Below, piece by piece: positions 1 to 7,182 of a DNA stretch of 13,973 nt. Position 1 is the stretch's first letter, and each line of letters opens with the position of its first letter. Below the pieces are notes generated by a model. That model was not told where the DNA came from. It made no database searches and saw only the letters and a list, made by a program, of their open reading frames with translations. A program made the translations under genes and the position numbers. Origin of the DNA: an uncultured Candidatus Saccharibacteria bacterium (GTDB lineage: Bacteria > Patescibacteriota > Saccharimonadia > Saccharimonadales > Saccharimonadaceae); NCBI GenBank assembly GCA_945916045.1, contig CAMEGH010000006.1, positions 1 to 13,973 of the forward strand, read 5' to 3'.

Positions 1-1
1 T

Positions 2-304
2 TCTGACTTCTACGGAGTACGAATCAACCGCGTTGAAGTAGACACCTCTGTCGACTTGGACGGCCGCAGGTATCTATACATAAGCCGCCAGGAATGGAAC
101 AGGCTTGTGGACGAAGGTGTTCTAAACGCCACTGGCGGCTGGGTAACGCAGCCGAAAAAAGTGCTCAGCAAGGCAGATATTGCAGCCCTCCTTGCAGGGC
201 CGCCAACGTACGACTATCGAAGCGGCGATCGGAAGAGTTTCTCGATCGAGGACTTCGGCAGCGAAGATCCCTTTGTCATACTCGCGGTTGACCCTCTCGA
301 ATAA
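2..304 (+). CDS. Hypothetical protein, 3' end only
   Basis: Open reading frame running in from the left edge and ending at TAA 302-304; 100 codons are visible. The frame stays open to base 2, so the true start is probably outside the window, although a TTG at 56 could also start it. The visible part is soluble-looking and mixed in charge, with the segments YLYISRQEWNRLVDEGVL and KADIAALLAGPPTYDYR and an acidic C-terminus. I see no membrane segment, Cys/His metal site or known motif, and I do not recognise the family. It is the only gene on the + strand and converges on alaS. A strong hairpin terminator lies 28 nt after its stop, which supports it being a real transcribed gene. Function unknown. 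Confidence 0.55.
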   Translation, partial: SDFYGVRINRVEVDTSVDLDGRRYLYISRQEWNRLVDEGVLNATGGWVTQPKKVLSKADIAALLAGPPTYDYRSGDRKSFSIEDFGSEDPFVILAVDPLE

Positions 305-331
305 CACCGTGCAACCCCGCAAGATGGAAAT

Positions 332-367
332 CCCCACTTTCTTCACCGAAAGTGGGGTATTTTCTTT
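332..367 (+). terminator. Intrinsic terminator between convergent genes
   Basis: A perfect 10-bp inverted repeat, CCCCACTTTC (332-341) and GAAAGTGGGG (348-357), encloses a 6-nt loop. It is followed on the + strand by the T-rich tail TATTTTCTTT (358-367). It lies 28 nt after the + strand stop and 29 nt past the alaS stop read on the other strand. On the - strand the tail is weaker (ATTTCC), so it is a good + terminator and may also stop alaS transcripts. Confidence 0.85.
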
Positions 368-386
368 GCCAATTTTTAGGGCTAAA

Positions 387-2264
387 TTACTGCAAAATAC
401 CCTTTACGCGGCGAATGCCTGCGCTCGACGCACCTTCTTTGGTGATTTTGAACGCCTTGTCGTCTTCGGCCAACTGGCCAGTATGATCCACGTGTGGGCC
501 GCCGCAAATTTCAAAGCTCACGCGTTTGTCGCCTTCACCCATTTGGTACACTTTTACGGTGTCGCCGTAGCGATCGCCAAATGCGCCAACTGCGCCCATT
601 TTAAAGGCTTCTTCCGTTGGATATTCTTTAAAGCTCACCGGCAAATCCCATTCAATCCACTGGTTTACAAGCGTTTCAACTTCGTCGAGCTGGTCGCGCG
701 TTACTTTGCCGTCGTTGTTAAAGTCAAAGCGCAAACGTTCTTCGGTAATGTTTGAACCGTGCTGCGTTACGTGTTCGCCCACCACTTTTTTGAGCGCAGC
801 GTACATCAAGTGGTTGGCCGTGTGGAGCTTTTTGTGCGCCATCGTTTGGCCGCCCAAACCGCCTTTAAACGTGCCTTTTGCAGCAGTTTGGCTGCGGGCG
901 CGCTGTTCGGCCATTTTTTCGTCAAATTCTTGGCGCCAGTTTTCCGACAGTTTAATATCTTGCTTAAACGCCTCTTCGGTCGAAAGTTCGACTGGGAAGC
1001 CGTAGGTGTCATACAGCGTAAATAATTCCACGCCCGTAAGGCCATCGGCAGCAAACTTTTCCAGCTGCTTCAAACCTTTTCGTAGTGTTTGGCGGAAGAC
1101 TTTTTCTTCCTTTACTAATGTCGCGATAATCGCTTCACGCTGCTCGGCAACCTCTGGGTAATCGTTCACGTACAGATCGGCCACTACTGGCACGATATCC
1201 GCAAAGAAGTTTTGTTCCAGCCCCAAATCGAATGCAAATCGGATTGCACGGCGCAACAAACGGCGCATAACGTAGCCTTGCTCTTTATTGGCCGGCGCGC
1301 AGCCGTCTACCGCCAAAAAGGTTGCGGCGCGCAAGTGGTCGGCAATCACTCGCATGCTAGCAGTGTTGCTTTCGTATTTTTTGCCGCTGAGCTCTTCGAT
1401 CTTTTCGATAATTGGCGCCAGTAAGCTGATCTTAAACACATCTGGGCTGTCCATTTGTGCCGCTGCGATGCGTTCTAGGCCACCGCCAAAGTCAACATTT
1501 TTGCGCTCGAGCGGCTCAAAACTGCCGTCTTCCAATCGGCGATATTGCATGAACACCTGGTTGCCGATTTCCATAAAACGGCCACTGTCGCTAGCCGGGT
1601 GTGCTTCGCCAAAGCTTGGGTCGTGGTTTTGTTCGCCAAAGTCGTAGAAGACTTCGCTGTCCGGGCCACATGGGTCGCCAATTGGCGTATCCGCGATACC
1701 GCCGCCGCGGCTCCACCAGTTCTCTTTGTCGTTGTAAAAGAAAATTCGCCCGCCCTGCATGCCAAGCTTGTCGCCATTTTCGGCCGTTTCAAGGTCGACC
1801 ACTTTTGCGTCGATGCCTTTTTTGGCAAATACTTCTTTCCAAATTTCGGCCGCTTCGTCGTCGCGCGGAATGCCGTTGGCTTCGTCGCCAATAAAACACG
1901 TGGCGTAAATTTTGTTTGGGTCAAGTCCAACAACTTCGGTCAAAAATTCAAAAAACCATTCAATTTGCTGCTTTTTAAAGTATTCGCCCATACTCCAGTT
2001 ACCGAGCATTTCGAAGTAGGTGGTGTGGCGATTGTCGCCGACATCTTCGATATCTTGCGCGCGCAAACACGTTTGGCTATTGACTAATTTAGTGCCGGCC
2101 GGGTGATCTTTACCCAAAAGGTAGGGCAAAAGCGGCTGCATGCCGCTGCCAGTAAAGAGCGTCGTCGGGTCGTCGGTAAGTACGAGCGGCGCGCGATTAA
2201 TACGTTCGTGTTGGCGATCTTGAAAAAATCGCAAATAAGCTTGGCGGATTTCTTGTGTATTCAT
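387..2264 (-). CDS. alaS: Alanine--tRNA ligase, short form
   Basis: Charges tRNA-Ala with alanine in the cytoplasm. The class II catalytic core is complete: the motif 1 region FTGSGMQPLLPYL (37-49), motif 2 FEMLGNWSMGEYF (84-96), a core insertion around 183-230, and motif 3 DFGGGLER (258-265). A deacylase (editing) domain follows, with both halves of its zinc site: HTANH (481-485) and C587-x3-H591 in CGGPH. The protein stops at 625 residues just after the editing domain, against about 875 in typical bacteria, so the C-terminal DHHA1/C-Ala domain is absent. Only about 25 residues (456-480) separate the helical domain from the editing histidines, so the usual beta-barrel linker is also missing. 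The ATG at 2264 sits 8 nt after a TATAAT box. It is monocistronic: the upstream SulP gene ends 40 nt away. Confidence 0.97.
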   Translation of the reverse strand: MNTQEIRQAYLRFFQDRQHERINRAPLVLTDDPTTLFTGSGMQPLLPYLLGKDHPAGTKLVNSQTCLRAQDIEDVGDNRHTTYFEMLGNWSMGEYFKKQQIEWFFEFLTEVVGLDPNKIYATCFIGDEANGIPRDDEAAEIWKEVFAKKGIDAKVVDLETAENGDKLGMQGGRIFFYNDKENWWSRGGGIADTPIGDPCGPDSEVFYDFGEQNHDPSFGEAHPASDSGRFMEIGNQVFMQYRRLEDGSFEPLERKNVDFGGGLERIAAAQMDSPDVFKISLLAPIIEKIEELSGKKYESNTASMRVIADHLRAATFLAVDGCAPANKEQGYVMRRLLRRAIRFAFDLGLEQNFFADIVPVVADLYVNDYPEVAEQREAIIATLVKEEKVFRQTLRKGLKQLEKFAADGLTGVELFTLYDTYGFPVELSTEEAFKQDIKLSENWRQEFDEKMAEQRARSQTAAKGTFKGGLGGQTMAHKKLHTANHLMYAALKKVVGEHVTQHGSNITEERLRFDFNNDGKVTRDQLDEVETLVNQWIEWDLPVSFKEYPTEEAFKMGAVGAFGDRYGDTVKVYQMGEGDKRVSFEICGGPHVDHTGQLAEDDKAFKITKEGASSAGIRRVKGILQ

Positions 2265-2272
2265 ATCTGTTA

Positions 2273-2300
2273 ATTATAGCACGAACAGAGAAGCGAACAA
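2273..2300 (-). promoter_or_regulatory. alaS promoter, extended -10, probably leaderless
   Basis: Consensus -10 TATAAT (2278-2273) is preceded by the extended element TGC (2281-2279). A partial -35, TTGTTC (2300-2295), lies 16 nt upstream. Only 8 nt separate the -10 from the alaS ATG, so initiation is expected within 0-2 nt of the start codon, leaving no room for a Shine-Dalgarno. The upstream part contains GTTCG twice (2298-2294 and 2286-2282), spaced 12 nt start to start; the same arrangement occurs at the nifS promoter. Confidence 0.75.
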
Positions 2301-2304
2301 GGCG

Positions 2305-4368
2305 CTAGCGTTTGCCTTGATATTTTTCGATCAGGGCGATGTCTTCGATATCTTGCTTGCGGCCGAGCGATTTTTTGCAAGCGATAAGGTCGTCGAGCCC
2401 CATAAATTCGACGTCGTCTTTGATGAAAGAATTGCGCTGCAAATCCTGCAAATTGCGGCCCATAAACGCGGTCATAATTTTGTAGCCGCGGTGCGCCAGC
2501 ATGCCTTTTCCGTCATCGTGAATGTATTCTTTCCAGCCTTTTTCCTGAAATTGTTTGTAGAGTTTTTTGCTCACAACCAAATCAACATCGGTGGTGGCGC
2601 GCAAATTAAGCGTTTCCAAAACGCCACCGCCAATCACTATATAGTCGCCAGCAGGCGGATCAAGCCGGCGCACCATATCTACCGTAGAACGAATCGATTC
2701 AGGGCTGGCGTGCACCGCCGCGCGCAAGCTTTCGTAAATATTACCTTCGCCCAGCAAATCGGTAACGCCGTACATATCAAGCAATTTGCGCAGCCCGGGC
2801 GAAACATGCGCCAAGCTAAGGCGAATGTCATCAATCGCCAAACGTTCGGTAAGTTTTTTGAGCACGTCTGCGCCCGTATAATCAATATCGCTGATTGCGC
2901 CGGCGTCGATCACCATGTGCGTAACGGGTTTTTTGGCGCCTTCAATCGCCTCTTTAATTCGGCGGCTAAAATAGGTGGCGTTTTCAAAAAACAGGTCGCT
3001 GTCGAAGTAGTAAATCAGCATGCCGGCCGGGCGCGATGAACGGCGATGGCTATCTTCGATGCGATGTTCGGCCCATTTTGAACGTTTACGATCGCGCAGC
3101 AAAATGTCGTCGGCCGGGCGATATTCACGGCGCAATCGCTCGATCAACGACGCCAACACCGCAATCATCACGCCCTGTTGCACACCCAAAATTGCCACCG
3201 CACCCAACGCCAAAAGTGCAATCGCAAATTCTACTTTGTGCGTGCGCCAAATGTCTTTGAGCTGGTCGATCTTTACTAAATGCAGCCCGATTGAACACAC
3301 AATCGCCGCCAGCGCCGCCTCTGGCACAATCGTTAAAATGTCGGTGGCAAACAGCAAAATCAGCCCAATAAACAGCGCCATAAAAATGTTCACCAATTGC
3401 GAACGCCCGCCCGCCAAATCTGCCGCCGACGTACGCGGCGGACTGCCGTTAAGCGCAAATCCCTGCGTCAGTGCCGACGCAATATTACCCAGCCCAAGCG
3501 CCATCAAATCTTTATTATCTTGGACCGGCTCTTCGTATTTTTCGGCGTAGCTACGAATAACAGCCGAACTTTGCGCCAAAATCACAATGGCGATGGCCAG
3601 CGCCGACGTAAACATCACTGTCATTTCGCCCCACGAAAGCTGCGGAAATGCAATCGCCGGCAGGCCCGCCGGAATATCGCCCACTACCTGAATGCCAAAG
3701 CGCGGCAAATCAAACAGCGCTGTCGCAGCAATTGCCGCCACTAACCCAAAAAGCGCACCCGGCAATTTGAATTTGCCCGCCGCCGCCACAATCGCAAATA
3801 CCGCAAACGCCAGTGCCGCAGTCGGCCAATGAATAGCGTCAAATTGGCTCGCAAAATCAGCCAACTTTGCCAGCAAATTACCGTCTGTATGCACGCCAAA
3901 CATTTCGGGCAATTTCCCCAAAAGCAACTGTACACCAACGCCCGCCAAAAACCCTACCAGTACCGGTTTTGAAATTAAATCTGCTAAAAACCCAAGCCGC
4001 AACGCACTCATTGCCAGCAAAATCACCCCAGTTAAAATGCCCAAAAGCGCCACCGCACCAGCAAATTCTGGCGAATGGGCCGCCGCAATCGTAGCTGCGC
4101 CACTTGCCACCAGCGCCGCCGTGGCAGAATCTGCGCCCACCACCAAGTGCCGCGACGACGTAAAAAGCGCAAACACAATTGGCGCCAGCAACGCCGTATA
4201 CAACCCGGTTTGAATCGGCAACCCGACAATCGCTGCAAAGCCCAAACTTTCCGGGATCGCAATTGCCGTCACGACCAGCGCCGCAATAATATCTTTCTTC
4301 AGCGACCCGCGCCGATAGCCACGAAAACTTGGCAAAAATACGCGAGGCTGGTTGGCTGTTTTTCTCAT
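2305..4368 (-). CDS. SulP-family anion transporter with STAS and C-terminal nucleotidyltransferase-like domain
   Basis: Integral membrane transporter of the SulP/SLC26 family (sulfate, bicarbonate or related anions; the substrate cannot be told from sequence). The N-terminal hallmark AIAIPESLGFAAI is followed by many hydrophobic segments up to about residue 412, including the family block NGSPPRTSAADLAGG. A cytoplasmic STAS domain occupies about 452-556, with DYTG (496-499) at the position of the usual D-[ST]-[ST]-G. Beyond it an extra ~120-residue domain carries a nucleotidyltransferase-type signature: GGG (580-582), DVD (594-596), GLDDLIACKK, and GRKQDIEDI near the C-terminus. The start chosen is ATG 4368 (687 aa). 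An ATG at 4410 would overlap mnmA by 28 nt, has no ribosome-binding site, and adds residues not typical of the family. It begins 14 nt after mnmA and is the last gene of the nifS operon. Confidence 0.9.
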   Translation of the reverse strand: MRKTANQPRVFLPSFRGYRRGSLKKDIIAALVVTAIAIPESLGFAAIVGLPIQTGLYTALLAPIVFALFTSSRHLVVGADSATAALVASGAATIAAAHSPEFAGAVALLGILTGVILLAMSALRLGFLADLISKPVLVGFLAGVGVQLLLGKLPEMFGVHTDGNLLAKLADFASQFDAIHWPTAALAFAVFAIVAAAGKFKLPGALFGLVAAIAATALFDLPRFGIQVVGDIPAGLPAIAFPQLSWGEMTVMFTSALAIAIVILAQSSAVIRSYAEKYEEPVQDNKDLMALGLGNIASALTQGFALNGSPPRTSAADLAGGRSQLVNIFMALFIGLILLFATDILTIVPEAALAAIVCSIGLHLVKIDQLKDIWRTHKVEFAIALLALGAVAILGVQQGVMIAVLASLIERLRREYRPADDILLRDRKRSKWAEHRIEDSHRRSSRPAGMLIYYFDSDLFFENATYFSRRIKEAIEGAKKPVTHMVIDAGAISDIDYTGADVLKKLTERLAIDDIRLSLAHVSPGLRKLLDMYGVTDLLGEGNIYESLRAAVHASPESIRSTVDMVRRLDPPAGDYIVIGGGVLETLNLRATTDVDLVVSKKLYKQFQEKGWKEYIHDDGKGMLAHRGYKIMTAFMGRNLQDLQRNSFIKDDVEFMGLDDLIACKKSLGRKQDIEDIALIEKYQGKR

Positions 4369-4382
4369 TTGTGTGCTTCTTT

Positions 4383-5408
4383 TTAAATAATAATCCCGCC
4401 GCCCACGCATTCATCGCCAGCGTACAACACCGCCGATTGGCCTGGCGCGGGAGCGCGTTGAGCTTCGCTTAGCTGCAAATTTGTGCCACGCAACGTCGCC
4501 CTCACTTTTGGCGCGCGGTGGCGGATGCGCACTTCGTATTCACCATCGCCCTGCACGTCGCCGATCCAGTGGAGCGACCCAAGCTCAAGGTTTTGGCGCC
4601 ACATGGCTTCGTCGTTCAAATCGGTCGAAACGTAGACTTCGTTTTTGACCATATCTTTGCCAACCACGTAGTACGGCAATCCACCGCCAATATTTAGCCC
4701 GTGGCGTTGGCCAAGCGTGTAAAACAGCGCACCGTCGTGTTTGCCAAGTACTTTTCGGGTTGCTTTTTCGATAATTTCGCCCGGTTCAGTCGTGACATAT
4801 TGGCCCAAAAATTCGCGCATACCAACCTGCCCCACAAAACACACTCCCATGCTTTCCTTTTTTTGTGCGGTGTATAAATTGTGCGCTTTGGCAAGTTCGC
4901 GCACTTCTGGTTTTGTGTAATTTCCCAGCGGAAAAAGGGTTTTTTCTAACGCGGATTTTTGCGTCCGGTACAAAAAATAGGTTTGGTCTTTATTGTCGTC
5001 TTTAGCGCAAAGCAATCTGCCATTTTCGGTGCGCGCATAGTGGCCAGTCGCAATAAATTCTGCGCCATCTGCCAAGGCCGCTTCCAAAAAGAGCTTAAAT
5101 TTTACCTCTTGATTGCACATAATATCCGGGTTTGGCGTGCGACCGTCTTTGTACGTATCAATCATATATTGCACGACTTGTTCTTTGTATTCTTTTTCAA
5201 AATCGTACACTTTAAAATCAATACCAAGCTGCACCGCCACACGTTTTGCGTCGGCCAAATCTTCGGCCCACGGGCACTTCATGCCGGGCAAATCTTGGCT
5301 CCAGTTTTTCATATACACGCCGGTTACTTCGTGGCCTTGTTCTACCAAAAGTGCCGCCGTTACGCTACTGTCTACTCCACCGCTCATGCCAACTACTACA
5401 CGACTCAT
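4383..5408 (-). CDS. mnmA: tRNA-specific 2-thiouridylase MnmA
   Basis: ATP-dependent thiolation of U34 in the tRNAs for Lys, Glu and Gln, using persulfide sulfur delivered from a cysteine desulfurase. The PP-loop ATP site SGGVDSS is at 9-15. The two catalytic cysteines are present: C98 in DIMCNQEVKF and C190 in GVCFVG. The tRNA-contact region GHYAR and the C-terminal barrel (HRAPKVRA) are also recognisable. The length of 341 aa is normal. The frame is open further upstream to 5501, but ATG 5408 is the start because it places MSRVVVGMSGG at the conserved N-terminus. It also overlaps the previous stop as ATGA, implying translational coupling to the DUF218 gene. Sharing an operon with the cysteine desulfurase matches the job. 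Confidence 0.97.
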   Translation of the reverse strand: MSRVVVGMSGGVDSSVTAALLVEQGHEVTGVYMKNWSQDLPGMKCPWAEDLADAKRVAVQLGIDFKVYDFEKEYKEQVVQYMIDTYKDGRTPNPDIMCNQEVKFKLFLEAALADGAEFIATGHYARTENGRLLCAKDDNKDQTYFLYRTQKSALEKTLFPLGNYTKPEVRELAKAHNLYTAQKKESMGVCFVGQVGMREFLGQYVTTEPGEIIEKATRKVLGKHDGALFYTLGQRHGLNIGGGLPYYVVGKDMVKNEVYVSTDLNDEAMWRQNLELGSLHWIGDVQGDGEYEVRIRHRAPKVRATLRGTNLQLSEAQRAPAPGQSAVLYAGDECVGGGIII

Positions 5409-6016
5409 CGAGAAATCCCCATATATACTACTAAAATTTTTGCTATTTCGCTGCCGGCCAGCCACCAGCCTTTTGGCGTCAGCCACCACCACTGCGACCA
5501 TTGATTATCGCGCGCAACAGGATGATTCATTACCACCACTTCGCGACTTACGCTGTTGCGAAATTCCAAATTTGCGCGCCGCTGGTGATACGCCGACGTT
5601 ACCAAGATCACGCGGCGCACATCACGCTCGGCAAAAACCGTATTGGTAAGTGCGGCATTTTCGCGGGTGGTTTCAGACATTTCTTCGGTGATGATAACTT
5701 CCGGTTCGATGCCTTGGCTAATGGCGTATTGCTTCATGGCTTCGGCGTTGCTTGGGCCGGCTTTATCGGCTGCTGCGCCAGAAAAAATCAGCACATCTGC
5801 CCAGCCGCGTTGATACAAATTAATGGCTTCTTGCGTGCGTGCAGTCGTGTCGCCGCCGCTTACCGCCACAATCGCGTCGGCTTTTTGGCACTGCGCCAAG
5901 CCTGGTTCAGAGTTTGGTGTTGAACCACAACGCATTAAATCGTCCGGACCAAGATACGCGCCAATCAGCACAATTGTGAGCGCAATACTAACGGCAAATA
6001 CAATCAGCCGTATCAT
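5405..6016 (-). CDS. DUF218 (YdcF/SanA/ElyC-like) membrane-anchored protein
   Basis: A 203-aa protein with one N-terminal hydrophobic segment (about 2-22), then a DUF218 domain: ADAIVAVSGG (46-55), RTQEAINLY, GWADVLIFSG, PSNAEAMK (88-95), TTRENA and TSAYHQRRA (140-148). The family includes E. coli SanA, YdcF and ElyC, linked to envelope functions, but its biochemical activity is poorly defined. The anchor with a downstream globular domain suggests it faces outward. The C-terminal part is rich in tryptophan (WSQWWW, GWW at 173-185) before a short hydrophobic stretch, perhaps a second membrane contact. It overlaps the desulfurase stop as ATGA and overlaps mnmA the same way. An AGGAA (6028-6024) lies 7 nt before its ATG. 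Why an envelope protein sits between two sulfur-transfer genes is unclear. Confidence 0.88.
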   Translation of the reverse strand: MIRLIVFAVSIALTIVLIGAYLGPDDLMRCGSTPNSEPGLAQCQKADAIVAVSGGDTTARTQEAINLYQRGWADVLIFSGAAADKAGPSNAEAMKQYAISQGIEPEVIITEEMSETTRENAALTNTVFAERDVRRVILVTSAYHQRRANLEFRNSVSREVVVMNHPVARDNQWSQWWWLTPKGWWLAGSEIAKILVVYMGISR

Positions 6017-7176
6017 AGTGCGGTTCCTGTGCGTTCAGCCTCCTGGCGCACGGCCGCGATAATTGCCTCGCCAGCGCGTTGAATGTGCGCTTCGGTGGTA
6101 GGCCGGCCGAGTGTGATGCGCAAGCTACCGTTGGCGGTTTCTTCTGGCAAACCAATAGCTTCAAGCACTACCGATTTTGTCGACTTATTGGCCGCGCAAG
6201 CACTGCCCGTTGCCACCAACACATTCTGCATCTCTAGCATAAATACCAGCCGCTCGGCGTCAATTCCCGGGAATGAAACGTGCAAATAATTTGCCAAACG
6301 GTGTTTTGCGTGGCCAGAAAATACCGCATTTGGGAACGCATTTGCCAATATTTGCTGCAAAGTGTTGCGCAAATTTCGCACACGGTCGGCCTCTTGTTTG
6401 CGGTGCTTTTCAGCAATGCGCACAGCTTCGGCAAAACCAATCACGCCCGGCACATTTTCGGTGCCGCTGCGCAAACCAAGCTCTTGGCCACCACCCACAA
6501 TGCGCGCCGTTACCTTCACGCCCGGTTTTACCCATAGCAAGGCCACTTGTTTTGGGCCGTAAATTTTGCCGGCGTTAAGCGTTAGCAAATCCACACCCAA
6601 ACGGGCCACGTGAATATCCACCAACCCAAATCCTTGCGACGCATCGCAGTGCAATACCAACTGCGTACGATTGCCACGCGCCAGCCGCTCTTCACGCTTT
6701 TTACGAATCACCTGCGCAATTTCTGCCACCGGCTGCACCGTGCCAACTTCGTGATTTGCTAGCGCCACGCTCACCAGTTGCGTTTCGTCGGTGATGGCTG
6801 CGGCCAATTCTTCCACATTAATACGGCCGGTTTTATCAACGCCCGCAATCGTGTAATCTCCCGCCGATTGCACGGCCTTTCGCACACTGTCGTGCTCGAT
6901 ACTGGCGCAAATTTTGTGCCCGGCAAAACTGCTAATCGCTAAGTTAATCGATTCGGTCGCGCCCGCCGTCATCACTAGTTCGTCTGGGCCAGCGCCAATC
7001 GTTTTGGCAATTTGCGCCTTAGCCGCCTGGTAGTCGCGCTTGACCGCCAACGCCGGTTCGTACGGGCTGGATGGATTAAAAAACCGCTCCGTAAAAAACG
7101 GCTTCATCGCCAAAAACACCTGCTCATCGAGCGGCGTTGCAGCGGCGTAGTCAAGGTGACAAAACGGTTCGTTCAT
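6013..7176 (-). CDS. nifS: Cysteine desulfurase (class I, IscS/NifS/YrvO-like)
   Basis: PLP enzyme that removes sulfur from L-cysteine as a protein-bound persulfide, leaving alanine. It has 387 aa, a normal length. Recognisable sites are GATESINLA (72-80), the PLP-stacking His in SIEHDSV (H95), NHEVGTVQP (141-149), the cofactor Asp in CDASQ (D178), the PLP lysine K204 in AGKIYGPK, RSGTEN (236-241), and the sulfur-carrying cysteine C327 in ATGSACA. The 16-residue loop from that cysteine to the following glycine matches class I. The residue before the PLP lysine is Gly, where IscS has His. There is no iscU in the window; the operon partner is mnmA, so a YrvO-like role feeding MnmA is the best inference. 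It is the first gene of the operon and has its own promoter just upstream. Confidence 0.95.
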   Translation of the reverse strand: MNEPFCHLDYAAATPLDEQVFLAMKPFFTERFFNPSSPYEPALAVKRDYQAAKAQIAKTIGAGPDELVMTAGATESINLAISSFAGHKICASIEHDSVRKAVQSAGDYTIAGVDKTGRINVEELAAAITDETQLVSVALANHEVGTVQPVAEIAQVIRKKREERLARGNRTQLVLHCDASQGFGLVDIHVARLGVDLLTLNAGKIYGPKQVALLWVKPGVKVTARIVGGGQELGLRSGTENVPGVIGFAEAVRIAEKHRKQEADRVRNLRNTLQQILANAFPNAVFSGHAKHRLANYLHVSFPGIDAERLVFMLEMQNVLVATGSACAANKSTKSVVLEAIGLPEETANGSLRITLGRPTTEAHIQRAGEAIIAAVRQEAERTGTAL

Positions 7177-7182
7177 AGTTAT

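Noticed and set aside
180..755. 191-codon + strand frame crossing the terminator and the 3' end of alaS.
   Set aside because: It runs antisense through the highly conserved AlaRS editing domain and through the hairpin terminator, and has no family resemblance.
1545..3039. Long + strand frames opposite alaS and the SulP gene (for example 1545-2087 and 2317-3039).
   Set aside because: They mirror well-conserved - strand genes, are rich in Ala/Arg/Phe from complementary codons, and have no motifs of their own.
4369..4410. Upstream ATG at 4410 for the SulP gene.
   Set aside because: It would overlap mnmA by 28 nt without a ribosome-binding site and adds a non-family N-terminus. ATG 4368 fits better.
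5409..5501. Upstream in-frame start at 5501 for mnmA.
   Set aside because: The extension lies within the DUF218 gene. The ATGA overlap at 5408 and the conserved MSRVVVGMSGG N-terminus fix the start.
5405..6016. Possible UGA recoding, as in some CPR lineages.
   Set aside because: TGA terminates both nifS and the DUF218 gene exactly at ATGA overlaps, and no gene here has an internal TGA. The standard bacterial code fits.
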